From positions 8,188 to 72,187 of the forward strand of contig CAYWKS010000014.1 in NCBI GenBank assembly GCA_964458935.1: a stretch of DNA of 64,000 nt, read 5' to 3'. The notes under the pieces are model-generated. The model was not told where the DNA came from and searched no databases. It saw only the letters and a program-made list of their open reading frames with translations. Made by a program: the position numbers and the translations under genes. This document shows positions 1 to 7,900 of this stretch, piece after piece. This DNA is from CAYWKS01 sp964458935 (GTDB lineage Bacteria; Planctomycetota; Phycisphaerae; Phycisphaerales; Zrk34). Within the stretch, counting starts at the first letter, position 1, and each line of letters opens with the position of its first letter.

Positions 1-213
1 CTCTACATCGACCAGGCGTTGCAGTCGATCCCCTACTTCGAGAGCTACCGCGAGCAGTTCATCTCCAACCACCTGATCTGCTGGATACGGGTGTTCAACG
101 ACCCGCTGCCGGTGTGGGACCTGCTGGCGTCGCTGGCGTTCCTGGGCGGGTTGAACGTGTCGTTCGTAGTGATCGGCGTGCTGGTGTTCAGCGTCCGCGA
201 CCTGAAATCGTAA
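1..213 (+). CDS. C-terminal fragment of a membrane protein, probably an ABC-2 type permease
   Basis: The reading frame is open from the first base and stops at 211-213, so the gene begins upstream of the window. About 70 residues are visible. They end in a strongly hydrophobic helix (LLASLAFLGGLNVSFVVIGVLVFSV) followed by a short charged tail, RDLKS. This looks like the last transmembrane helix and cytoplasmic end of an ABC-2 exporter permease, but no diagnostic motif is present in the fragment. No Shine-Dalgarno or start can be judged. The next gene converges on it from the opposite strand. Confidence 0.5.
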   Translation, partial: LYIDQALQSIPYFESYREQFISNHLICWIRVFNDPLPVWDLLASLAFLGGLNVSFVVIGVLVFSVRDLKS

Positions 214-331
214 CGCCCGTTGTTGCCGGGGGCTGCTTCAGGCCAACATCCACGCACGTCCTCCAGCCCAAGGCCCGAGGCGGGTGCGAACCCGCGGGTT
301 GGGTGCGCGAGCATGGACGATTTAGCGTGTG

Positions 332-976
332 CTAGCGGGTGCGGCGGCGAAGCAGCGCCAACGCCGCGAGGGGGCCCAGCAGCGCCGCGGTCGCCGGGGT
401 GGGGATCACGGCGAAGACGTTCGCCGCGACGTCCCGCGTGGCGATGTCCGATCCGAACGGCGAGACGTCGGGCAGATCGAGGCCGTCGGGGTTGAGCAGG
501 ATGCCGATGGACGCGCCGTTGCCGCCGAACAGGGCAGCCTGACTGCCGCCGGTCACGGTGGCGAGGAATTCGAGGTCGGTGTCGGCGGCGGTCGTGAAAT
601 CGAACTGGGTGAGCGTGGCGGTCAGGAGCGTGACGGGGTAGGGACCCGCGTCGATGGGGGTGACGACTCCCGCGCCGTTCTGGGTAATCGTGAGCGAGCC
701 GCCGCTCAGCACGCCGGCGTTGTTGATCGTCGCGGTCAGGTCGAACACGCCGATCGCGTCGGCGTCCGTCCCCGAAACGCCGTCGGAATCGAGCTGCAGG
801 AAGTTGACCCCCGCGGTGACCGCGTCGAGCGTGTCGGTGGACGTGTCGTGCGAGAGCTGCACGCCGAGGGCGGTGAGGTCGGGGAACGTGCGGATGGCAT
901 TGAGATCGAGCGCCGCCTCGGCGGCAGGCGCGGCGAAGGCGGACACGGCGATGGCAACGGCGACAAGCGTCTTCAT
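332..976 (-). CDS. Exported protein with a PTP-type CTERM sorting tail
   Basis: 214 aa. It has an N-terminal signal peptide (MKTLVAVAIAVSAFAAPAAEA), a secreted beta-rich middle of unrecognised function, and a C-terminal tail: VIPTPATAALL, a hydrophobic helix, then RRRTR. This is the PEP-CTERM architecture (motif, helix, basic end), with Pro-Thr-Pro instead of Pro-Glu-Pro. In the PEP-CTERM/exosortase system such tails direct processing and surface attachment; that the variant is handled by the same machinery is an inference. A GAGG sits about 9 nt before the ATG on the minus strand. A canonical PEP-CTERM protein lies near the other end of the window (61260-61970). Confidence 0.75.
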   Translation of the reverse strand: MKTLVAVAIAVSAFAAPAAEAALDLNAIRTFPDLTALGVQLSHDTSTDTLDAVTAGVNFLQLDSDGVSGTDADAIGVFDLTATINNAGVLSGGSLTITQNGAGVVTPIDAGPYPVTLLTATLTQFDFTTAADTDLEFLATVTGGSQAALFGGNGASIGILLNPDGLDLPDVSPFGSDIATRDVAANVFAVIPTPATAALLGPLAALALLRRRTR

Positions 977-1323
977 GGTGAGGGCCTCAGGTTCGGCCGA
1001 CCGGATTGCGGCCGACGGTTCGCGTGTGCGGCGTCCGGCTCACGGTGAGCCCTGGCCGTCGCGCGCAACGCACAGGGCGCTGCGACGCCGCTCCACTCAC
1101 TGGCGATCCCACGCGGGCCGACCCACATCAGCCCATCCACCCCTCGCGGCGCCCAACCGGCCCATTCAAGTGCGTATGTTCCGCATGGCCCGGAGTGTGC
1201 ACGCCGCCTCTCCCCGACGCGACAAAGATACCCGACGGCAAGCGGTGGACGCAAGGATAATGTGGCTGGCGACGGTTAGCGGAACGTTGTTTCTCGCGCC
1301 CATCCGGTCCGGCGGCGGGCCGG
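977..1323. other. Gene-free 347-bp stretch with a 15-bp palindrome
   Basis: This is the upstream region of the PTP-CTERM gene and the downstream region of folC. No convincing ORF was seen; the open frames here look like GC-rich shadows. A perfect odd palindrome, GGCTCAC-G-GTGAGCC, lies at 1037-1051, about 60 bp upstream of the PTP-CTERM start. It could be an operator or a hairpin in the leader. No promoter hexamers could be assigned with confidence. Confidence 0.5.
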
Positions 1324-2784
1324 TCAGTTCTCGGCGACGGCCTTGGCGCGCTGGTTGGCCAACTGTTCGAGGTGCTTCTTCGCCTCGCCCACGAGATAGA
1401 ACGACCCGGTGACGCAGATCAGGTCCTCGCGGCTGACCGCGCGGGCGGCGAGGTTCAACGCCTCGTCGAGCGAGTCGGCGGTCTGCGCCATCTTGTCCGA
1501 GACCTCGTGGAACATCTGCCGCAGCTCGGACGGCTCGCAGGCGCGCGGGTTGTTCTTCGCACGCGTGAAGATCACCTTGTCCGCGCCGAGGTTGAGCTGG
1601 CGGAGCATGCCTTGGATGTCCTTGTCCTGCGCGCAGCCGAAGATCACCACCAGCGAGTCGTAGGGGATGTGCGCGCCGATGGCCTTGACCAGGGCCTGCA
1701 TGCTCGCGGCGTTGTGAGCGCCGTCGAGGAGGATGCGCGGCTCGTTCCAGACCTGTTCCATGCGCCCGGGCAGATAGGTCGATGCCAGGCCCTCGACAAC
1801 CTTGTGCTCGGGGATCTCAAAACCACAGGAACGCAGCTTGTCCAGGATCGCCAGGGCCAGGCCGCAGTTGAGCGCCTGGTGCTCGCCGCGAAGGGGCACG
1901 GGCAGGTGCTCATAGTGGTGATCGCGCGTGGTCAGGCAAACCCGGGCGTGGGGGCCGAGCTCGCGGTTGGCCTCAAAGCGGTAGGAGAAGTCGATCTCCT
2001 GGCCGGTGAATTGCAGGGGCGTGCAGGCGGCTTCGGCGGCCTCGCGGAGCGTCGCGGAAACCTCCTTGGTCTGTTCGAGGCTGATGGCCGGGACGTTGCG
2101 CTTGAAGATGCCCGCCTTCTCGCGGGCGATCGAGACCAGGTCCTTGCCGAGGATGTCGGTGTGGTCGTGGCTGATCTGGGTGATGCCGCAGACCAGGGGC
2201 TTGAGCACGTTGGTCGCGTCAAGCCGCCCGCCGAGGCCGGTCTCGAAGATGGCGACATCGACAGCCTGCTCGGCGAACTGGCAGACCGCCGCAGCGGTCA
2301 TGATCTCGAAGAAGCTGGGATTCTGGCCGTTGAGGCGGCGAATCTTGTTCTGGATGTTGCGGAAATGGGCGGTGAGGTCGGCGTGGCTGATGACCTGGCC
2401 GTTGATGGTGATCCGCTCGCGGAGGTCGACCAGGTGCGGGGAGCTGTAAACGCCCACGGTGTAGCCACAGGCCCGCAGCATGCTGTCGAGCATGGCACAG
2501 GTGGAGCCCTTGCCCTTGGACCCGGCGATGTGCACGACCTTCAAATCCTGCTCGGGATTGCCCAGGAGCTTGAGCAGGCGGCGCATGCGTTCGAGGTTGA
2601 AGTTGGTCGAATTGTATCGGACGATCCGCATGCGCTCGTAGTCGGTGAACTGGTAGAGCCAGCGCATGGCGGACGCATAAGTGGTGATTTTGAGCGAGTT
2701 TGCCGACCCTTTGCTCCGGTTGCCGCTCCTGGAGGACTGCCGCGCGCCGGCAGTGGAGCGCTTGGTGCGGGTTGTGGTGGCCAT
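1324..2784 (-). CDS. folC: Bifunctional folylpolyglutamate synthase/dihydrofolate synthase
   Basis: 486 aa. The enzyme ligates glutamate to dihydropteroate and polyglutamylates folates in the cytoplasm. The Mur-ligase fold is clear: the ATP loop HIAGSKGKGSTCAMLDS, then SSPHLVDLRERI, FETGLGGRLDATNV, SHDHTDILG, and the C-terminal PGRMEQ...LLDGAHNAAS motif. The start at 2784 (MATTTRTKR) was chosen over an upstream in-frame ATG because it follows a near-consensus promoter. The first 30 or so residues are a basic, low-complexity extension before the catalytic core. Its neighbour leuD is divergent. Confidence 0.95.
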   Translation of the reverse strand: MATTTRTKRSTAGARQSSRSGNRSKGSANSLKITTYASAMRWLYQFTDYERMRIVRYNSTNFNLERMRRLLKLLGNPEQDLKVVHIAGSKGKGSTCAMLDSMLRACGYTVGVYSSPHLVDLRERITINGQVISHADLTAHFRNIQNKIRRLNGQNPSFFEIMTAAAVCQFAEQAVDVAIFETGLGGRLDATNVLKPLVCGITQISHDHTDILGKDLVSIAREKAGIFKRNVPAISLEQTKEVSATLREAAEAACTPLQFTGQEIDFSYRFEANRELGPHARVCLTTRDHHYEHLPVPLRGEHQALNCGLALAILDKLRSCGFEIPEHKVVEGLASTYLPGRMEQVWNEPRILLDGAHNAASMQALVKAIGAHIPYDSLVVIFGCAQDKDIQGMLRQLNLGADKVIFTRAKNNPRACEPSELRQMFHEVSDKMAQTADSLDEALNLAARAVSREDLICVTGSFYLVGEAKKHLEQLANQRAKAVAEN

Positions 2785-2817
2785 TATTCGAACCCTTGCG
2801 TTGGAAATATTCCGAAC

Positions 2818-2846
2818 AGTGTAATGAAACAGTTGGCCGCTGTCAA
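2818..2846 (-). promoter_or_regulatory. Sigma-70-type promoter for folC
   Basis: On the minus strand: TTGACA (2846-2841), a 17-bp spacer and TACACT (2823-2818). The predicted transcription start leaves a leader of roughly 27 nt before the ATG at 2784. The stretch is conspicuously AT-rich against its surroundings. Confidence 0.8.
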
Positions 2847-2947
2847 TTTCATAATTGTAACTAACGACAAGCATTGCACTTATCGCAGAAACGGCCTCGC
2901 GGACCAACCCGCTTGGTACGCTCCATGCACCCCGACGGTTCGGCGGC

Positions 2948-2953
2948 TATACT
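2948..2953 (+). promoter_or_regulatory. Possible -10 element for leuD
   Basis: TATACT lies 56 nt upstream of the leuD ATG, in the folC/leuD divergent gap. No good -35 was found at the expected spacing, so this is tentative. Confidence 0.4.
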
Positions 2954-3009
2954 CTCAGCCCCGGCCGGGGCGATCGTCGCCACGTCGCCCCGCCCAAGGA
3001 GCCCCAGTC

Positions 3010-3567
3010 ATGGACAACCAGATACGCGGCAAGGCCTTCGTCCTCGGTGACGACATCGACACCGACCAGATCATCCCCGCCCAATACCTCATGTATAACC
3101 CGGCCGACCCCGAGGAACGCAAGTATTTCGGGATGTACGCCTGTTCGGGCGTGCCGGTCGGGCAGTCGGGCCTGCCCGACGGTCGCACCCCGCTCGTCGA
3201 CGAGGGCAAGTTCACCAGCGAGTACACGATTGTGATCGGCGGCCGGAACTTCGGCTGCGGGTCGAGCCGCGAACACGCGCCGCTGGCGCTGGCCGAGGCT
3301 GGGCTGAAGGCCGTCGTGGCCGAGTTCTACGCGCGCATCTTCTTCCGCAATTGCGTCAACGGCGGCTACCTCGTGCCGTGCGAAGCCACGACGCGGCTGG
3401 TTGAGGAGATCCGCACCGGCGACGACGTGGCGATCGACCTCGACGCGGGCACGCTGACCAACCACACCACCGGTAAGGACTACCCGCTCAAGCCACTGGG
3501 CGAGGTCAAGCCCATCATCGAGGCCGGCGGCGTCTTCGACTACGCCAAGCAGGCGGGGATGCTGTAG
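3010..3567 (+). CDS. leuD: 3-isopropylmalate dehydratase small subunit
   Basis: 185 aa. With LeuC it isomerises 2- to 3-isopropylmalate in leucine synthesis. The swivel-domain signature is complete: FVLGDDIDTDQIIPAQYL near the N-terminus, then GGRNFGCGSSREHAPLAL and FFRNCVNGGYL. An AAGGAG Shine-Dalgarno ends about 9 nt before the ATG, which decides the start; longer upstream open frame is antisense to folC. No leuC is adjacent, so the two subunits are encoded apart. The loop YLMY after DQIIPAQ resembles the isopropylmalate-type loop more than the homoaconitase type; that distinction rests on memory of the family. Confidence 0.93.
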   Translation: MDNQIRGKAFVLGDDIDTDQIIPAQYLMYNPADPEERKYFGMYACSGVPVGQSGLPDGRTPLVDEGKFTSEYTIVIGGRNFGCGSSREHAPLALAEAGLKAVVAEFYARIFFRNCVNGGYLVPCEATTRLVEEIRTGDDVAIDLDAGTLTNHTTGKDYPLKPLGEVKPIIEAGGVFDYAKQAGML

Positions 3568-3619
3568 CTGTCGGTCGCTGGGCAATCGGCGAGAAGCCCG
3601 AGCCCGTGGGGCACGCCGA

Positions 3620-4717
3620 TTGCTTGGCAACACGCCGCGGACCCCGTACGTACGCACATGGGTGAACGGATCGACAGCCGCCGTGCAGGATCACATTCAT
3701 GACATCGCGTTGGTCGGCGCCGGGCCGATCGGGATCGAACTCGCCGTCGCCCTGAAGCGGGCCGGATTCGCGTACGTGCACCTGGAGAAGGGCGCGATCG
3801 GGCAGACGATGTTCTGGTGGCCGCCCGAGACGCAGTGGTTCAGCTCCAACGAGCGGATCGGCATCGCCGGGGTACCGCTGCTCACCGCCGGCCAGCAGAA
3901 GGCCACCCGCGAGCAGTACCTGACCTACCTCCGCACGGTCGTCCAGGCGTTCGACCTGGACATCCACACCCATGAGCCGGTCACCACGATCGAGCGGACC
4001 GGCGAGGGGTTCGAGGTCACGACCGATCGGATGGGCCTGACCCGGACCTACCTGGCGCGGAAGCTGATCCTCGCGGTCGGCGACACCGATCGGCCGCGAC
4101 TGCTCGGCGTGCCGGGCGAGGACCTGGAGCACGTGACCCACGTGCTCGAAGACCCGCACAAGTATTTCCAGCGGCGGGTGGTGGTCATCGGCGGCAAGAA
4201 CAGCGCGGCCGAGGCGGCGCTGCGCTGCTGGCACGCCGGGGCACACGTGACGATCTGCCATCGCGGGCCCGGCTTCGACCGACGCGCCATCAAGTACTGG
4301 CTGTTGCCGGAGATCGTCGGCCGCATCGACCGCGGCGAGATGACCTGCCACCACAACGTCCACGTCCGCCGCATCCTGCCCTCGCATGTCGAGGTCGAGC
4401 GCGAGGGCACCGGCGAGGCGTTCGACATCCCGGCCGACTTCATCATCGCCGCCACCGGGTTCATCGCGGACACGAGCCTGTTCAGGCAGGTCGGCGTCAC
4501 GCTGCAGACCGACCGCGAAGCGCCCGAGCATGACGTGCAGACCATGCAGACCAACGTGCCGGGCGTGTACGTCGCGGGCACCGCCGTCGCCGGCACGCAG
4601 CAGTCCTACGAGGTGTTCCTGGAGAACTGCCACGTGCACGTGGACCGGATCATGGCCCACATCTCGGGCCACGCCCCCCCGCCGGACCCGATCGCCTACG
4701 CCGAACGCGAAGTCTGA
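3620..4717 (+). CDS. YpdA-like FAD/NAD(P) oxidoreductase, putative thiol-disulfide reductase
   Basis: Up to 365 aa. It has an N-terminal FAD-binding motif (ALVGAGPIGIELAVAL), the long HLEKGAIGQTMFWWPPETQWFSSNERIGIAGVPL segment typical of YpdA proteins, and a second Rossmann motif (VVVIGGKNSAAEAALR). There is no CxxC active-site pair, as expected for YpdA, which in Bacillus and Staphylococcus reduces bacillithiol disulfide using NADPH. The start is uncertain: in-frame GTG codons at 3662 and 3683 would trim the first 14-21 residues and still leave the FAD motif intact. The substrate in this organism is an inference. Confidence 0.82.
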   Translation: MLGNTPRTPYVRTWVNGSTAAVQDHIHDIALVGAGPIGIELAVALKRAGFAYVHLEKGAIGQTMFWWPPETQWFSSNERIGIAGVPLLTAGQQKATREQYLTYLRTVVQAFDLDIHTHEPVTTIERTGEGFEVTTDRMGLTRTYLARKLILAVGDTDRPRLLGVPGEDLEHVTHVLEDPHKYFQRRVVVIGGKNSAAEAALRCWHAGAHVTICHRGPGFDRRAIKYWLLPEIVGRIDRGEMTCHHNVHVRRILPSHVEVEREGTGEAFDIPADFIIAATGFIADTSLFRQVGVTLQTDREAPEHDVQTMQTNVPGVYVAGTAVAGTQQSYEVFLENCHVHVDRIMAHISGHAPPPDPIAYAEREV

Positions 4718-4760
4718 TCGGGCCGGCCCCACGACCTCACCCGCGACGCCGTCGCGGCGA

Positions 4761-5462
4761 TCACGCCGCGCGGGTGCGACGGCGGCGGCCGACCGTCCGC
4801 TGGTTCGACGGCATGCGACGCTCCGGCTCGCTGTCGATCGCCTTGACCAGCTCGCACGGCGTCGACGCCCACAGGTCCGCGCCGATCTCCTCGGCCAGGC
4901 CCTGGGCGCGATTGAACACGCCCCCGCCCACCACGATCTGAAGGTCGGGGCAGACGCCCGTGTCGTGAAGGCTGTCGATCAACTGGCGGATCTCCGGCAG
5001 GTCCTGCGGCACGGAGCTGAACAGCACCAGCGCGTCGGGCTCGAGCTGGCCCAGCGCCGTGCGGACCTCGTCGTTGGCCACGCCGCCGCCGGCGAAGTAG
5101 ACCTCGTACCCGGCCGCCTCCAGCATGTCCACAGACATCTGGCCGGCCAGCTCGTTCGGCTCGGATCGCCCGCAGACGACCATGAGCCGCTTGCCGTTGC
5201 GCTCGTGACGCTCGAGCCGCATCTGCATCTGGTCGGCGAGCATCCGCATCAGCCGTGTGGCGTACTGATGGCAGAGCACCGACAACTGGTCCTGGCGGTA
5301 CAGACGCTGGATCTGATCGAGGGCCGGCCAGAACAGGTTCTCGATGATCGTCTCGGCGGGGACGTCGGCGGCGACGCACTCGTCGACGATCTGGCGGGCC
5401 GCGACGCGGTCGCCGCTGATCGCGGTCTCGATGAAACGCTCGATGAGGACTTCACGGCTCAT
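4761..5462 (-). CDS. B12-binding-domain protein lacking the cobalt-ligating histidine
   Basis: 233 aa. Residues 1-85 are a helical cap like those in corrinoid methyltransferases and CarH/MerR-type photoreceptors. Residues 92-215 form a B12-binding-like Rossmann domain ending in IVVGGGVFN and EIGADLWAS. The usual D/ExHxxG signature is replaced by EPNELAG (residues 101-107), so the lower-ligand His is Asn. No helix-turn-helix is visible. The basic tail is RRRRTRAA. A strong GGGAGGT Shine-Dalgarno precedes the ATG, and a 15-bp inverted repeat lies about 210 bp upstream. It may be a regulator or sensor that uses cobalamin base-on or has lost it; the function is unknown. Confidence 0.75.
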   Translation of the reverse strand: MSREVLIERFIETAISGDRVAARQIVDECVAADVPAETIIENLFWPALDQIQRLYRQDQLSVLCHQYATRLMRMLADQMQMRLERHERNGKRLMVVCGRSEPNELAGQMSVDMLEAAGYEVYFAGGGVANDEVRTALGQLEPDALVLFSSVPQDLPEIRQLIDSLHDTGVCPDLQIVVGGGVFNRAQGLAEEIGADLWASTPCELVKAIDSEPERRMPSNQRTVGRRRRTRAA

Positions 5463-5745
5463 GGTTTACCTCCCGCCCACTGGCGGATGTTCAAGGGCTT
5501 GGGCCCGGGCCACCATCCGTGAAGGCGCCGGCTGTCTCACACGCTCAGGCACGGCACTCCAAACCGCGCCGACTTGTCCCCCGTGGGACCCGATTCCCCG
5601 AAAGCCCGGCGGCCGATCGCCGCGCGACACCTAATCCATCGGAAACCGCCTTTTGAATTCTTTACCAAGTTTGCCAAACTTCCCATTTTAACACCCCGCC
5701 GCGCGTTGATCCACCCCACGCCCAGCGGGTCCTGGCATGGCAAGA
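5463..5745. other. Intergenic leader of the B12-domain gene
   Basis: 283 bp without a gene, between the stop of ubiE and the start of the B12-domain gene (both minus strand). It contains an AT-rich island at about 5640-5695, unusual for this genome, and the palindrome listed separately. No tRNA or riboswitch was recognised. Confidence 0.6.
5667..5681. promoter_or_regulatory. Perfect inverted repeat, candidate operator
   Basis: AAGTTT-GCC-AAACTT: 6-bp arms with a 3-bp spacer, inside the only AT-rich island of the B12-domain gene's upstream region. Its size and symmetry fit a dimeric regulator site. The regulator is not known. Confidence 0.5.
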
Positions 5746-6519
5746 TTATCGGAAACCCAGATATGACACGGAGATACCGAAAGTCATGGGCCGCTGCTGG
5801 ACGCGCGTGAACCCCGTTTCGGTCATCAGCGACACGATGACCCGCCGATCGATGAACGTGTTAACGGACTCGGGAAGGTACTTATAGGCCCCAGTCTTGT
5901 CGCCGGAGACCAGCGTCGCCGTCCGCGGCAGCACGTGACGGAAGTAAAGGTTGTACAGCCAGCGCATCAATGGATGCCGCGGCAGGCTGAACTCCAGGAT
6001 GACCAGCCGCCCCCCCGGCCGCAACACCCGGTAGAACTCCTCGATCACCCGGCGCGGGTCGGCCACGTTCCGCAGCCCGAACGCGATCGAGACCACGTCG
6101 ACCGACCGGTCAGCGACCGGCAGGTGCATCGCGTCGCCGACCGCGTAGCTGATGCGCGACGCCTGAGCCCGGCCGGACGACTTGCGGTCGGCGATCCGGA
6201 GCATCGGGTGGACGAAGTCGACGCCGACGATGCGCTGGGCGCGGCGCCGGGCGAACGCCACCGCCAGGTCGCCCGTGCCGCAGGCCACGTCGAGCACGGT
6301 GTCTGTGGTCTTGACGCGGGTCATGTCGACGGCCACGCGCCGCCACGCCTGGTCGCGCCACAGCGAATGCAGCCGGTTGTTCAGGTCGTAGCTGGGCGCG
6401 ATCGCGGCGAACATGCGTTGCACGCGGTTCGCCTTGTCCGGCGCCGCGTGCGGGTCGGTCAGCCGCGGCGAGTCCCACACCGGCTCGATCGTTGTCTTGT
6501 CCACCGGGGACTGCGTCAT
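5746..6519 (-). CDS. ubiE: Demethylmenaquinone/ubiquinone C-methyltransferase
   Basis: 257 aa. SAM-dependent C-methylation in quinone synthesis; menaquinone is the likelier substrate in this kind of organism (menG role). It has the UbiE signature YDLNNRLHSLWRDQAWRR, the SAM loop VLDVACGTGDLAVAF, and SIAFGLRNVADPRRVIEEFYRVLRPGGRLVILEFS. The ATG at 6519 is chosen because TAGGAT lies 7 nt before it and no Shine-Dalgarno is present; the longer frame runs into dapB. It lies 56 bp downstream of the dapB stop on the same strand. Confidence 0.93.
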   Translation of the reverse strand: MTQSPVDKTTIEPVWDSPRLTDPHAAPDKANRVQRMFAAIAPSYDLNNRLHSLWRDQAWRRVAVDMTRVKTTDTVLDVACGTGDLAVAFARRRAQRIVGVDFVHPMLRIADRKSSGRAQASRISYAVGDAMHLPVADRSVDVVSIAFGLRNVADPRRVIEEFYRVLRPGGRLVILEFSLPRHPLMRWLYNLYFRHVLPRTATLVSGDKTGAYKYLPESVNTFIDRRVIVSLMTETGFTRVQQRPMTFGISVSYLGFR

Positions 6520-6526
6520 CGTGCGT

Positions 6527-6532
6527 ATCCTA
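6527..6532 (-). promoter_or_regulatory. -10 element of ubiE, predicted leaderless
   Basis: TAGGAT on the minus strand, 7 nt before the ATG at 6519. There is no Shine-Dalgarno between them. Confidence 0.5.
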
Positions 6533-6575
6533 GGCCACGACGGGCAGGCAGAAAGGCGCGTACGGCATCGGCCGG

Positions 6576-7364
6576 CTAATCGGTGATGCCCAGGACGTCG
6601 GCCATGGTGTACAGGCCGGGCTCGCGCCCGGCGAGCCACCGGGCGGCGTGCAGCGCGCCGCCGGCGTAGCTGTCGCGGTTGCCGCCGACGTGTCGCAGCT
6701 CCATGCGTTCGCCAAGCGTGCCGAAGTACACGGTGTGCTCACCGACGACATCGCCAAGCCGCAGGGCCTGCACGGTGATCTCGCCGGTTTGCCGCGGCGC
6801 ATCACCCCGCCGCTCGAGGCGGATCGTCGCGTCGGGGTCGCGGTCGGTGGCGCTGCAGATCGCCCGGGCGATGGCCAGGGCCGTGCCCGACGGCGCATCC
6901 TGCTTGAAGCGATGATGGATCTCGGCGATCTCGCAGTCGTAGGCGTCGCCGAGCATGCGGGCGGCGCGGGCGGCGAGGCTGGTCATCACGTTGACCACGA
7001 GCGAGAAGTTGGCGGCCTGGCAGATGGCGATGCGCGTCGCCGCGTCGTCGATCGCCTTCTGGGTCGTCGCGTCGAGCCCGGTCGTCCCGATGACCAGCGG
7101 GGTGTGGTTCGCCAGGCAGTGCGCGACCGTCGCCGGCGTCGCCTCGGGCAGCGCGAACTCCACGACGACGTCGGCCGCGTCGGTCAACGCGGTCGTCACC
7201 GTCACGCCCCCATCGACGATCGAGCCGACGGCCGGGCTGGTCGGGTCGTCGACGGCTTCAACAAGGTTGAGCTGGGAGTCCTCGGCGGCGAGGGCGCAGA
7301 GGCGACGGCCCATGCGACCGCCGGCGCCGACGATCGCCACGTTGATCGGGGTCGAATGAGTCAT
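6576..7364 (-). CDS. dapB: 4-hydroxy-tetrahydrodipicolinate reductase
   Basis: 262 aa. Reduces dipicolinate precursor in lysine and diaminopimelate synthesis. It has the N-terminal nucleotide motif VAIVGAGGRMGRRL, VEFALPEATPATV, GTTGLD, and the catalytic EIHHRFKQDAPSGTALAIA segment, followed by RRGDAPRQTGEI. The start at 7364 (MTHSTP) is supported by TACAAT 6 nt upstream. Length is normal for the family. Confidence 0.95.
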   Translation of the reverse strand: MTHSTPINVAIVGAGGRMGRRLCALAAEDSQLNLVEAVDDPTSPAVGSIVDGGVTVTTALTDAADVVVEFALPEATPATVAHCLANHTPLVIGTTGLDATTQKAIDDAATRIAICQAANFSLVVNVMTSLAARAARMLGDAYDCEIAEIHHRFKQDAPSGTALAIARAICSATDRDPDATIRLERRGDAPRQTGEITVQALRLGDVVGEHTVYFGTLGERMELRHVGGNRDSYAGGALHAARWLAGREPGLYTMADVLGITD

Positions 7365-7370
7365 GCGGCC

Positions 7371-7376
7371 ATTGTA
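7371..7376 (-). promoter_or_regulatory. -10 element of dapB, predicted leaderless
   Basis: TACAAT on the minus strand, 6 nt before the ATG; a TTGCTC lies 15 bp further up as a weak -35. Confidence 0.55.
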
Positions 7377-7408
7377 ACCGCGCGACGCGGCGAGCAACTG
7401 CCTGCCGA

Positions 7409-7825
7409 TCAGTCATCGAAGGGCATCGTGATCCGATCGATGACCGGCCTCGCCTGGCCGCCGCTCGTGTCAGTCGCGCGGACGCTTTCGAACCGCTGGC
7501 TCTGGCTCGATGCGGCGGCCTGTCGCCAATCGGCGGTCGTGTCGATGCTCCGGCACCAGTGCTTGTTCATGGTCGTGCACGATTCCAAGTCGACGCCGGG
7601 CAGCCCGGACGCGGGGACCCGCAGCTCGCCGAGAATGTCGCGATCGAACGGCGTCGAGGCGATGTCGTACTCGGTCAGCTCGCTGGGCCAGAGACAGTGC
7701 CCGTCATGGCGCTTGGTGGTGATGACCATGTACTTCATGCCGGCTCGCTTGGCCTGCCGTACCCAGGCGCCGGCGTCGAACCCGGTCGGGTTGAACTGCC
7801 CGACGAACTGGTCATACGCATCCAT
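7409..7825 (-). pseudogene. Remnant of a GH29 alpha-L-fucosidase
   Basis: About 139 codons remain. From 7825 down to about 7620 it reads FNPTGFDAGAWVRQAKRAG, KYMVITTKRHDGHCLW, then DRDILGEL, which is the GH29 barrel segment normally FxPxxFDAxxW...KYxxLTxKHHDGFxLW. It then jumps directly to GLPGVDLESCTTMNKHWC, matching the much later GH29 motif DWETCMTMNxxWGY. The intervening region, including the nucleophile Asp, is missing, apparently by an in-frame deletion. The N-terminal part, the signal peptide and the C-terminal domain are also absent. The frame continues upstream to 7966 without recognisable sequence. Confidence 0.75.
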
Positions 7826-7900
7826 GGGGATCCGGGCCGGGGTCCGGGGGCAGGGTCCGGGGGCGTTATCGGCACGCCGGCTGCAAGTCGGCGGTTCGTT

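Noticed and set aside
2785..2800. GGTTCGAAT-like T-arm sequence near the folC start
   Set aside because: It lies in the folC leader, and no acceptor, D or anticodon arms can be drawn around it, so it is not a tRNA.
2947..3657. Long minus-strand frame antisense to leuD
   Set aside because: No recognisable motif; leuD on the plus strand has complete family signatures. It is the usual GC-rich complement-frame artefact.
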